From Intoshia linei (taxonomy: Eukaryota; Orthonectida; Rhopaluridae), in NCBI GenBank assembly GCA_001642005.1, contig LWCA01000375.1:1-29885 (forward strand): DNA of 29,885 nucleotides. Reading direction: 5' to 3'. A program made the position numbers and the translations under genes. Shown here piece by piece: positions 1-11,300 of this stretch (the first letter of the stretch is position 1; each line of letters opens with the position of its first letter). A model generated the notes under the pieces. That model was not told where the DNA came from, ran no database searches, and saw only the letters and a list, made by a program, of their open reading frames with translations.

Positions 1-240
1 CGTATTTTCGAATTTCATATGTATTTACATCTTTAATAAATTTTGAATCAGGTTTATCACAAATTGATCGATGGATGCGTTCATTGGTTTGTAGTACCAT
101 GTAGTCAAATAATTCATCCGTAAAAATCAAGTAAAAAATTTTTTCAATAGAATCAGAAATTTCCACATTAATTTTTTTTTCACCAGTAAATATGGGATAA
201 ATTAAATTTTTTATTTCTGTTTTCCAGGTATTTTCCGATA
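1..240 (-). pseudogene. piggyBac-like transposase, N-terminal part, cut by window edge
   Basis: On the minus strand a frame is open from about 240 down to the window edge (about 79 codons). It contains a segment typical of the region before the catalytic core of piggyBac (DDE_Tnp_1_7) transposases: an aromatic-rich helix FYLIFTDELFDYMVLQTN followed about 23 residues later by YEIRKY, matching the family pattern FF..FFTDEL...IV.ETN...EIR.F. The frame meets a TAA just upstream, with no ATG and no convincing AG acceptor, so the 5' part is missing or decayed. The catalytic aspartates would lie beyond position 1 and cannot be judged. The family is fairly sure from the TDEL-TN-EIR spacing; whether it is active is unknown. 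Confidence 0.62.
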
Positions 241-481
241 TAATAATTTAAGTAATAATTTAACAGTAATTTGGAGACAAAAAAGAAAAAATGTCAGTTT
301 GAAAGTCAAATTCATATTTTTAGTTAAGTACAAAATACTTAAGGTTTTGCACTCCAAGTTCAACATGCTATTTTTGCGTTGTTAATATATGAGCTAATTT
401 TTAAACATGCTCTTTTTGCATTGTTCGTCTATGTATTGTTTTTTATATAATATTATATAAAATATTATAATACAAACAAAA

Positions 482-1492
482 AATTAACTGAATTTTCACT
501 TTATAAACATTTCAGTCGAATTTTACCATTATTGCAAAGGATTGTAATATAAAAATGATATTAACAAAGTTTTTTTAGTTTCGTTGTTTAGTTTATTTAA
601 ATTTGAATGCTTTAATAAAAATGTTTTGAAAATTTGAAATTTAAAAATTGCGTAGGAATGAATTATATAGATTTTCACCCATATGTCTTTATTGGAAATG
701 TGTAGACGTTCAATACACACTTTTTTGAAATTGATAATATCAATATTTACATTTTCAATATTTGATTTTAATCGAAAAATATTGGTTGATAATATATTAA
801 AAATTATTTTTCACTGGTAATGCGTAGATTTCTGGGGTTGAAATTTTGTATATATATCAAATAGAATAAGCTGTATCAGAATAATTTTCTTTTTTTTACA
901 TTAATTACCTTTTAATTTTGTTAATAAAATAGTTTCGAAATAAAAAAATGAATACTAAAGTGATTTTTTAATCGTGAATTTATGAAGTTAAATTGAATCG
1001 CGTCACTTATTTAGACTGAAAATTTTTGTGTGTGTTAACAGGATACAACTGTATCATCTGTATTTTTTAAAATTCTAGGGCTGTTTTCATTTAAAAAAAA
1101 TGGAAAAATGTGATTTTGATCATGAAAATAAACTTTTTTGAGTTGTTATTTCTGATAATTCTTATGATTTTAAAAATTATCCCAAAACTTATGTTTATAT
1201 AAAATTTTAGGATTTTTTTCATTTTTAATAAAAAGGGTAATTTGGTGTTTTGGCCGTGAAGATATAAGATTTTGAAATTGAAAATGATCGTAATGTTGAT
1301 GATTATAAAATCTTGGTCAAATTGGGTATTTTTCATAATTCTAGGACATATTGGTTCCTGACCTTGAAGGACTTAATTTCCAAATTGAAATTTCACTTAT
1401 CGTAAAACATGAATCTCGAAAAACTTTATTAGAAACATGAAAATTTAAAATTTGACTCCTCTACTTTCTTAAATAAACTGGATCGGACAAAT
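482..1492 (+). repeat. dispersed repeat R1, near-full copy
   Basis: This is an AT-rich non-coding unit of about 1 kb that recurs at least eight times in the window. Landmarks in order are CACTTTATAAACAT, GAATTTTACCA with TTGCAAA, AATTGCGTAG, GGAAATGTGTAGACGTTCAA, a run near AATATTGGTTGATAATATAT, AATGCGTAGATTTCTGG, TATCAGAATAAT, TGTGTGTTAACAGGATACAA, GGTAATTTGG, and CTTGAAGGACTTAATTTC. The 3' half holds three diverged copies of a 150-200 bp subunit (AATTCTAGG, poly-A, GGTAATTTGG, GACC(G)TGAAG). No protein similarity was seen. It could be a non-autonomous DNA element or an old retroelement tail; the class is not determined. Confidence 0.7.
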
Positions 1493-1504
1493 ATATATAA
1501 TATA

Positions 1505-2177
1505 TTATATATACAAGTATTTATATCAACTGGACTAAGCTATATCAGAATAATCCTTTTTTAAATGTACGACCGTTAATTATTTCAAATTTTATGTTAA
1601 TAAAATAGTTTCAAAATAAAATAAATGAATATTAAAGTGCTTTTTTGACCATGAAGGCGTGACTTAATCAGATTGAGATTTTTTGTGTGTGTTAACTTGA
1701 TATAAATGTATCATCCGTATTTTTTTTAAATTCTAGACTGATTATTTTTAAAAAAAATGTAATATGTTTTTGACCGTGAAAATTACCTTTTGGGAGGTTA
1801 CCATTTATGATAATGCTTATGAATTTAAAAGCCATCCCAGAATTTATGTTGTATAAAATTATAAGACTTTCTTAATTTTTACAAAAAAAGATAATTTGGG
1901 GTTTTGGCCGCGAAGATATAAGATTTTGAAATTTATCATAATATTGATGAATTTAAAAACAAAGGACGATTGGTATTTGTAACTTTGAAGGTATAATTTT
2001 TAATAAACTTCAATTTCTAAAATTGAAATTGCGATAAAACACACTCTGGAAAACTTGTTATAGGAATATGGAATTTGTAAAACTCGACTATCCTTACTTT
2101 CTTAATTAAACTGGAACAAACAAATACATAAATAAACAGACATACATTTTTAACCATTTTACTTTATATAAGTAAGG
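1505..2177 (+). repeat. R1 copy, 5'-truncated
   Basis: The sequence restarts in the middle of the R1 unit (TATTTATATCAACTGG..., the equivalent of about 850 in the first copy) and runs to the R1 3' end, TATATAAGTAAGGATA. It is joined directly behind the previous copy in the same orientation. Confidence 0.68.
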
Positions 2178-2395
2178 ATATTCAGTTATTTTTCACCGAG
2201 AATGCGTTCTATTTTGACAATGAAGCACTTAATTTCTAAAAATGAAATTTGCGATAAAATCTTACTGTCGCAAAACTGTATTAGAAAATAGTATTTTAGA
2301 ATCCCGACACTTCTTACATTCTTAAATAAATGGTAACTTACACAAAAATGTACATTGTCAGTTAAATTACTTAAACAAGTAAGGATATCTAACTT
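2178..2395 (+). repeat. R1 copy, internally deleted
   Basis: A short derivative fuses the TTTTTCACCGAGAATGCGT part of R1 to the terminal subunit (TTTTGACAATGAAGCACTTA..., GCGATAAAAT) and ends in AAACAAGTAAGGATATC. It is the third same-orientation unit in the run. Confidence 0.55.
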
Positions 2396-3065
2396 CTTAC
2401 AGAATATTGTGTGTGTTTATTTTGAAATGAAAGACAATCACATGAATATTAAAATAATTCATTAAAAAACTTAATTAGACCCCAATTACCTTTTTGTATT
2501 GATATTTTGAATATTTCAATAAAAATCATTATAAATCGGAAATTAAATAAAATGTGTTAAAATTAATTATCAAGAATAATATTAACAATGTAAAAATATA
2601 TTGGTTTTATTTCAGATATTTATGATAGTATAATATTATTACATCGTTATTTACCTATTTATTTATGTAAACTCGTCGATTACAATGACATTAACATAAA
2701 CATAGTGTATTTTCTTTATTATAATGAAAGTCCCAACATTGACAAATTAGAGAGATCATACAATATTCATTATTTTAGACTAAAATGTAGTCCATATTTA
2801 ACATTCTTTCCATTTAATTCTTGTTAACTTAAAGTATATGTTAACCAGACAAATAGAAAAGTACGATAGTGATAACATTACCACATTCAACAATATAATT
2901 TAATATTTATTTTCAACTACTGAATATTTCTATTTCGCATCAAGGTAAATGGTTTCAAATTTATTTAGAACAACTTTTTAAGTAGTTTGAATTTAATGTT
3001 AATGTGACCTAATTGATATTAAATTTCGAAAATATTATTCCATTTAAATTTTTAGAGTATAAAAA
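2396..3065. other. Upstream region of the pyrophosphatase gene
   Basis: AT-rich single-copy-looking DNA between the R1 run and the pyrophosphatase ATG. I see no coding exon, clear TATA or initiator element, or repeat in it. It must hold the promoter and 5' UTR. Confidence 0.4.
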
Positions 3066-5265
3066 ATGTCATCAAGTAAATATTCAATTCGCGAGTTTGG
3101 TAGACCTCATAGCATCGATTACAGGTGTTATATAGGTAAAAATTAAAATTGATGTACATTGTACATTAATTATCAACGCTTTTTAAGGGTTTATTTTAAC
3201 TTTATACATTTAGAAAAAGACAATAAGATAATTTCGCCATTTCATGACATTGAATTGTACCCATTCACTGGCCGAAAAGATATCATCAATATTGTTATTG
3301 AAATTCCTCGTTATTCCAATGCTAAGGTTGAAATTTCGATGAAGGACAGGTACAATCCGCTAAAGCACGACATTAAAAATGGTGCTGTTCGATACATTAA
3401 AAATATGTTTCCGTACCATGGGTATCCATGGAATTATGGTGCTATTCCACAGACTTGGGAAAATCCAAATTTAGCTGATAAGCACACTACCTGTTTAGGA
3501 GATGATGACCCCGTTGATGTCTGTGAAATTGGAGAAAAGGTTGTTGCGTGCATTTTATAAATTAATTTTATTAGATTCATCCGGCCGGATCCGTTGTTCA
3601 AGTGAAGCCATTAGGCGTGATTGCTATGATTGATCAAGGTTTTTAATTGTTCAAAAATTAATAACATTTTACAAATATCCGTTTAAATGTGGTATAAGGT
3701 CCAATCACAATAGAGGGTAAATTTGCAACTGACACTTTAAAATTGTTTACTGGTAAAATCAAAGTAGAAGATTATTTCATTTAAAGCAGTGCTCTCAAAG
3801 TGCTCCACAGCTAAAGTAATATATTAGTTCAGAAATTAATTAATATTATTATGGAGAAAATCGAAATTTATTAATTCTTAAGACAAAAATCCACATTGTA
3901 AATTTTTTTAGAAAAAACATCTTAATTAGTGTGGCCAAAAAAAAGACGTACTATCACTTTTAGTTTATTTGGAATAAATTTTAAGCCGAAACTTTTTATT
4001 CGGCATCATAGATAAGTAGTTTAGGCTTTACATTTATCATCAAATAAACTAAAATTGATACTACGTCTTTTTTCTGGCCACACTATCTTAATCCAACCCT
4101 AAAAGAAAAAATTCAAATATACTAACCCTTAATAATATAATTAATAATACTAACCCCTAATATAAAAATCTTAATTAAAAATGATTAATTTAAGTGACCA
4201 CTTTTTCAACATAAGTTAAAATCATAATGTCACTATAGTTACATTTTATTTCAAATACCGTATTCATTTTACATACATTTATCATTTTCCATCCTTTTTT
4301 AATTTTTTAAAATCTTCCAATTCTTCATTTTCTGCTATATTGATATTGTCAATATCGTCATTAATTTGGTCTTCAATAAAATTGACGTTTTAATTTATAT
4401 TTTTGGTCACACTTGGGAAGTGGTCACCCGTGTCTACTGTAAAATGATGAAAAAAATATTTACATATAAATATTTTAGGGTCCATGATAAATGATTTTTC
4501 AATTTTGGGGGTTGACGACGTTTATTACTTTGAGAAGCACTGATTTAAAGCATTCAGTATTGCAATGATTTTAATGAATTAACTAATTGTGTAATTTTTA
4601 CATTTTAGGAGAAACTGACTGGAAAATTATAGTAATTGATATTTCTGACCCTATGGCCCAGAAATTGAATGGTATAACAAAAAAATTAAATAAATAAATA
4701 AATTGAAACTTTAGATATATCTGATATTGAGAAGCTCATGCCAGGGTTTCTTAAGGTTTATATTATTTTTATATTGATGTATATTTTTTCGCTAGGGCAC
4801 ACAAAATTGGTTAAGGTATTATAAAGTACCTGAAGGTAAATCCGAAAATGAATTTGCATTCAATGGAAATCCTAAACCTTGTGTATTTTAAAAAAAATTT
4901 AAATTTAATATTTGAATCAACAAATTTTTAGTCTTTCGCAAAGGAAATAATCGACGAAACCCATGAGCAATGGAAAATTTTACTGAAATCTAAACATTTG
5001 AGAGAAAAACGTGCATGGTATTTTATAAACTATTTATATTACTGTAATTTTAATTAGTTACAATACTACATTAAAGGGAACTGAAACGTATACGGAAGAG
5101 AACGAGGCTAATCAAGAGACTAAAAAGGTAAAAACTATCGTAACTTACGTTAAAATTAAATTCATTATTTACATCATTTAATGGTCAATTTTAATAATTT
5201 TTTGTTAGAATCCAATATACCAAAAAATGGAAGGACTTTCATCTGCAGGTAACTTGATTGCCTAA
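3066..5265 (+). CDS. PPA1: Soluble inorganic pyrophosphatase (family I), 9 exons, 287 aa
   Basis: Hydrolyses cytosolic pyrophosphate to two phosphates and so drives biosynthetic reactions forward; Mg-dependent. Exons: 3066-3135, 3214-3539, 3575-3638, 4609-4671, 4715-4755, 4796-4882, 4932-5017, 5058-5127, 5209-5265; all phases join. The family signature DDDPVDV lies at residues 120-126. Upstream are [11 protein letters not shown], the active-site K and E in NAKVEI, and [17 protein letters not shown]. Downstream are IDQGETDWK (metal-binding Asp and Lys) and RYYKVPEGK (phosphate-binding Tyr-Lys). The length matches the family (about 285-290). The start is the only ATG that gives the usual N-terminus; the ATG at 3159 lies in intron 1 read-through. 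The C-terminal [11 protein letters not shown] also matches animal PPA. Intron 3 (970 bp) carries a hAT-type element; the other introns are 35-81 bp. Family call is certain; exon ends are by eye. Confidence 0.95.
3787..4542. mobile_element. hAT-type non-autonomous element with 8-bp target duplication
   Basis: The left end CAGTGCTCTCAAAGT at 3787 and the right end ACTTTGAGAAGCACTG finishing at 4542 form imperfect terminal inverted repeats of hAT style (CAGTG...). They are flanked by the perfect 8-bp direct duplication ATTTAAAG at 3779-3786 and 4543-4550, the size expected for hAT transposition. There is no transposase inside. The interior holds degenerate (A)CCCTTAA-type minisatellite units and a nested TA-flanked MITE. 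The element sits wholly inside pyrophosphatase intron 3 and explains most of its 970 bp. Confidence 0.85.
3929..4083 (-). mobile_element. Tc1/mariner-type MITE, copy A (155 bp)
   Basis: A near-palindromic element with terminal inverted repeats GTGTGGCCA(G)AAAAAA.GACGTA, followed by a TTTAGTTTATTT arm, bounded by TA on each side (3927-3928 and 4084-4085). It is nested in the hAT-type element. It is the reverse-orientation relative of the copy at 8805-8946; the shared core is CATAGATAAGTAGTTT. No ORF. TA target and short TIRs are typical of Tc1/mariner-mobilised MITEs. Confidence 0.82.
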
Positions 5266-5334
5266 AACCTATTTTTAATTGTAACTTAGTTCATCGACAA
5301 TACTACGTGCTACCTCAATAGTTTAATTGTTATA

Positions 5335-5340
5335 AATAAA
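5335..5340 (+). terminator. Poly(A) signal of pyrophosphatase
   Basis: AATAAA lies 69 bp after the pyrophosphatase stop codon. An ATTAAA on the opposite strand (5349-5344) lies about 30 bp past the TCF stop, so the two convergent 3' UTRs probably touch or overlap. Confidence 0.55.
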
Positions 5341-5376
5341 AAATTTAATAAGCATAAATATATATGATACATTACA

Positions 5377-8300
5377 TTATTTATCCGAATTTACAATAAT
5401 TTTTGAAGGAGATTTTTCAATGCATTCGTTTGATATCAAATCAGATTTTTCCAGCTTTTCAGGCGAATCCACACTAGATGAAGTTGAAGATGGGTAATCT
5501 GTGTGAGCATTATGTTCGTGTTTAAGTGCAATATTTTCAGATTCCATTTTTATTTTTTTGGTACTGGGTTCATCAAAATCATGGCAATGTCCGTTAACAT
5601 TAGTCGGTGCATTTAAATCTGTATTCTTGGATTTAAGATAATCTTCAAACATTTGTAATTGCGCTTTATTAAACGGAGAAAAAGATTGGGTTTGAAGGAT
5701 ATTTAATAGTTCATTAGGATTCATTTGGTAATTTTGATTAAATTGGTTCATTACACTTGGAGATTGGTTCATTAATGGCGGGAAAGGAAACATTCCATTT
5801 TGAGGTCGATTGAAACGCATATTTTGATTAAAAAGTGGTGGAAAAGGGAATTGTCCCATTGTATTTCCGTTCACTTTATTATGCATGTTGTTCATTATTC
5901 TTTTGTACTCTTCAGCTCGAATGCATTTCTTTTTTTGCCTAATTTTTAATTTTTAAAAATTTCATATATCGTAAATCAAAAAATTGTATTTATTTTGTTT
6001 AAGTTAAAATTAAATAATTCATTCACTAGTTCATTTAATTTAGACTACAGACCCAAGTTAAAACTGAAATATTAAGATACCATATTATACCATCATATAT
6101 TATATATATAGTTTATTTTTTTAAGATCTTTTAATAGTGCACCAACATCATTACATATACAGGCTAATTCCTTGTTAACGGAATAATTAGTATGAAAAAA
6201 ATCTAATTACGTTAACGAGAATGTTTTTCCATCAAAATTCCTCGTTAACGGAATTATTTATAAATAATGTATACATTAAAACAGTGGTTCCCGATTGGGG
6301 TTTAAAATCATAAATGGGATCCGTGAGATTCAAATACCATATAGAAAAATTTTCATCCATTTTTGTTTATTTTTATGGGATAATATTTATTACAGATTTT
6401 CTTCCGTTCTGAATTTTTTCCGTTAAATAGGAATTAACCTGTATAATCAATCAATAATTACCGACAAGGCTGACACCATTCATAAAGCTTATTTATTCCA
6501 TATCTGGCTCTGCATTTTTTGAAACATTCTGGAGCTAAATGTATAATGTATCACATCTGACATATTTATGATCCATTGTAAAAATGACCCATTAAAAAAA
6601 ATTTAAAAAAAGTATAAACTTTAAATTAATCATACTGTTATTATTAAAATATTAAAATTGGTAAGAGGTAATTAATGTTTGTTTTAGCATAAAGTCTAAA
6701 ATAATTAATTTATTGTAATTATTCAAAAATTCAATCTTAATTTATTGCTAATAAATTAGTTCTTAAATACTTCATAACCGTTTAGATATCAAATTACTTG
6801 GTGCACCATTCATATAATTCATATTCTTTTTTCTTTTAGAATGTGTGGCGTAGTTGTCTCTAGCAGACCATTGTGGATATCTTTTGTTGTGTAAATCCTT
6901 TTCTTTTTTGGCAAGAATGTAATATTTTTCTTGTTCTTCTTTACTCAAAGAATGCCACTATATAATTTAAAGCTTAATTTAAAACTTAAAAATTACAATG
7001 TACAATGTAATTTTAATATTACCTTTCTTCCTAGAATTTGATTAATCGCAGCAGACTCTTTGAGAGTATGTTCCTCAACAACACTAGATCTATTTTCTTT
7101 CATATAAATCATGAATGCGTTTAGTGGTTTCTTGACGTAATTTATATCCTTTTTGGTTTTTTTAGGTGCCAGTGGTGTGTCATTACGATTAGAAAGATTA
7201 AGAGTAGCGATAGGAGAACGCAATTTATCCAGATTGCTTGGGTCCATCATGTGTAAAAATGCTGGGTTAGAACCACCCATCTGACTTAATGATGGGTTCA
7301 TCATGGCATCATTCCACATTTTCATGTTATACATGTTTAAATTTGGATTTGAGTATTGTGCAACTTTTACATCTCCTTAATTTGAATGAAAATAAATAAA
7401 AATGTACAATTACCAATATGAGCTGGTGGAGGCTGAATGGAAGGATTGGAAGAACTGAGTCCATATATTGAAGCCAGTTGATTAGATGATGGAAATTGTG
7501 GCATAAAAGGACAACCCGTGCCATTCTAAAATAGAAATTTATTTTTATAACCGACAGAGATTAATAATGGACAACGGTTCATGAATAAGTATAAAGAAAT
7601 CAAAAAAATTGACATGCTAGTTATTTAATGAGACATTATATTCCCCTCCAGCACATTTTTAATTTAGATGGAAAATATAAATTACATTTAACGACACTTA
7701 AATATACATAAATTGAAAATTCAAAGTTAAATTACACTAGCGGTCCATTTATTACATGTAAATTTTTGACTAATAAATATATTGGAAAGGCATTTTCACC
7801 ACATTCTCACGCCTTTTTAGACATTAATTATACATCTGACAGTGTTCGTGAAAATGCATTAATAAAATTTATATTTATGCTTATTTTTAGTTTTCCGAAA
7901 ATTAATAAATATAAAATATTCTGTTTAATGTTTAAATACATAATATTAAATTTATAACGATTAAAGTTTAAGTTTATAAAATTAATTGGTAAATACATGT
8001 AATTGAATTTTTCTTCTTTCAAATTTTTATGAATGGATATTCTTAAAATTATAGGACCCCATTAAATATCGACAAATGTAAAAATTTTGATTAATCATAT
8101 TTAATCAAGTGGAATATTATTTAAATTAATAGGATAAATGTAGTACCAATGTATATTTTATAACATTCATTTTGTATTAAAAAATTTAAAGTAATTTAAA
8201 CAAATGGGTTCATACTCTTTACTTTTAGAAACCCGCAGGATCCCAATTGAGAAAAAAAAACAATAACATAATACTTTTTCTAGTTTATTCGAAAATATAC

Positions 8301-11300
8301 AAAAACCTATAAGTTATAATTCGAAATGTCGGTTTCATCTATATTTTAAAAATTTAATGTATTTTTTATTTTTGCTCAATGAGCATTGCTCGTAATATTA
8401 ATTCACTTACATTAGATCTCTTTATTTGTATTTAGGTTAATTATTATTATTAGGAGTAATTATTATTTAAATAGTTATATAAAAATAAAATTTTCAAATC
8501 CCGTTGGACAACTAAACATTCCAAGACATAGATGTAATTATATAGTGTTCATTTGATTGTATCAAAGAGCGATTATCTCATTAAATGTTTAACGTTGTTG
8601 AAGTATGCGTCACTAGTTTCAAATCAATATAATGTACGTTATTGTTTATGTATTTACAAAAACGTCTCATTTGAAGTGGTTATGTCAAGTCCATTAATAA
8701 ATAATAATTATTTAAAAGAATATTCTTAAACCCAACCATTTTTACTAAAAATCCACTTTTAGCAACCTTAAAAGGAAAATTTCAATTTTTCCAATTCTTA
8801 AGTAGTGTGGCCAGAAAAAAAACGTAGTATCTATTTTAGTTTATTTGATGATAAATGTCTAACTATAAAACCAAAACTACTTATCTATGATAACGAATAA
8901 AAATTATTCCTAATAAACTAAAAGTGATCTTTTTTTCTGGCTTCACTACCTTAATTGAAAAACCAACTTTTCAAACCTATTTAGGGAAAAATCCACTTTT
9001 ATAAATCCTTAGGTGACAATTTCAATTTTGCCAGTCCTTAAATCAAAATCCAGTTTTACCAACCCTATAATAAAAAAATCAGTTTTACATACCCTTAAGT
9101 GAAAATTACTATTTACCAACCCTTAAGAGAAAATTCGACTTTTACAAAACCTTAAAGAAAAATCCAATTTTACCAACCCTTAAGGGAAAATTCAATTTTT
9201 AGCAACTATATGTATTACATGCTATTCTAAAACACGCTCTTTTCATTTTAAGTATTGAATTAGACTGCTTTATGCAAACACGACATTCAATTTAGTTTAC
9301 AAAATTATAATTTTTAAGGCAAATTTTTTTCAATAGATAAAATGTTATTACTTTCACCCTTATTGAATTGAAAAACTGTATATTTTATGTACTGTGTATT
9401 ATATGGGTTACTGTGAATTTATATAAATGTATAATTACTTAAGATTTATAAAATTGCATAAACTATTTCATAAAAGATGAAAAATATTCCACTTTAAAAA
9501 ATAAAAATTTAAATGATACGTAACTAAACCTTGTTTACTCATGGAATCTATTTCTTTTGATTTTTTTCTTATCAACAGATAATAAATTAAATTTTCTCAA
9601 CCGGGGTAGCGACCGTTAAGGGTCGCAAAATTTCTCAGGTAGATTGTTTGATTGTTTAGTTTTATTTTTTGTAAGGTATATTCATTTTATTACAATTATG
9701 GAACAATTCTTATTTTGCAGTCAACTCTTTACAAATAAAAAACAATGGATAAAAAATGTATAAAAAAATATATGATTTTTTATTGAAGGAAATTTAAATT
9801 GGAACAATATATGTGGTGTTTATAATGATGGTACACCAGTTATGCTTCGATCCAAAACTAAGTTTCAGGTAAAAAAAAAGAAAAAGTTCCTGGTGTTAAA
9901 AGGACAAATTTCTCATTAATTTTATATTTTTAATCATTAGAAATAATTTTTTTAAGATTCAAAAGGTTTCAAAATTATGAAAAGTATGTAATATAATAAA
10001 TTAATGTGTGTTACCGTTTATTTAAAAAACCCACTTGCTAATACAATTTTTCAAGAGTGATGCATCATTGCAAATTTTATTTTCAGAAATTGAGTTCCTC
10101 ACGATAAAAGATCAATTTAATTTTTTTAAAAATAAAATCAGCGCTAATATTTAAAAAAGCATATATTATGGAAAACATTAAACTCGTCACCATTGGCGTA
10201 AAATAATCTTGAATCTTAATATTTAAAAGCCTAAATTAACCTTGTTTTCATAAATGAAAAAAGTCCTAAATTTTTATAAAATGACCACCATTATATAAAA
10301 ATTCAAAATAATAACTAAATTTTAAATTACTGAAATTGTTTAAATAATTTATTTTTGTCATTATAATTTATAACGAAAAAACATTAAAAATGTAAAATAA
10401 ATTGGTCTTAAAAATGATTGAAATTCCACCTGAAAAATAACGGTAAAACAAAAACATTACACAAAGGAATTGTCAATAAAGAATAAGTATCCCACAAAGA
10501 TAAAAGAGATAAAATTGGTTAAGCGCGAACACAACAATTCAAATGGTTAATGCTTATCTGACGATTGAGTATATAATTAAGATAAGATTATTTACATTTA
10601 AAATTAAAATTTTTGTCATCAAATACCATACTAAAAACGATACAGTATAGAAAATTTATAAAGACAGACAAGTGAAAACTGACAAATTGTGGAATAATTA
10701 TTCTTATTGTAAAGTGTTACGTATAAGGATAAAAAAGTAAAATCAAGTCAAAGTGTAAAGTCCACATTATTTATGCGTCAATTATCAGTGTCTTTTATAT
10801 ATCTGCCAATAGTATGCATCATCGATTCTTTATAAAGGAATCGAAAATTTTAAAATATCAGTCAATCTGCCACATTCAATTCAATCAAAAAATAAATAAA
10901 TCTAATATACTTGTATCTCAATAATTCAAAAGTGCAACTTTAATAAATTTGTAAATAAGTATCATAAATAAATCAATTTCTCATACTGTTAACAAGCTAT
11001 TTTTACATATTCATGACAAAAATGGACATTGAATTGACTAGTAAATAATCAAATAAATACCATTGGCGGTAAAGGTAAATTGTATTGAGAGAAATTGGGC
11101 AAAAACATGTTATTTTTGCTTGCAAATGACCCGTTTTGTGAACCAATCTTTGGCAATGAGATTGGTGGTAATTTTGATTTAGCATTATGGTTAGCAGAAT
11201 CTAAAAGTTGATGCATTATAAAATAAACTAAAATAACGCCAATAATAATTGGCGCCAATTTAAAAATCTGCAACAGGTAATCTTAGGATAAACTTTGAGT

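Larger units (their letters stand above)
7526..11060 (-). other. TCF/LEF: TCF intron 2 (3.5 kb)
   Basis: Donor ATG|GTATTT at 11060 and acceptor CTATTTTAG ending at 7526. It holds, from right to left, a GATA-motif-rich stretch (10495-10800), a hAT transposase relic (9597-9915) and a minisatellite with a nested MITE (8735-9215). About 7560-8730 is AT-rich sequence in which I recognise nothing beyond chance ORFs. Confidence 0.7.

Noticed and set aside
529-1336. Minus-strand ORFs of 63 and 81 codons
   Set aside because: They lie inside R1 repeat copies, are F/I/K/N-rich as expected of AT-rich DNA, and are not conserved between copies.
3159-3560. ORF starting [13 protein letters not shown] on the plus strand as a stand-alone protein
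   Set aside because: Its first 18 residues are read-through of intron 1 and its last residues read-through of intron 2; the true pyrophosphatase start is ATG 3066 joined to 3214.
7766-8022. Overlapping ORFs on both strands in TCF intron 2
   Set aside because: Composition is typical of chance AT-rich ORFs; no family pattern and no flanking splice signals consistent with TCF phase.
11003-11185. Minus-strand [18 protein letters not shown]...
   Set aside because: It is an alternative frame of TCF exon 2; using it makes the next junction read into a stop.
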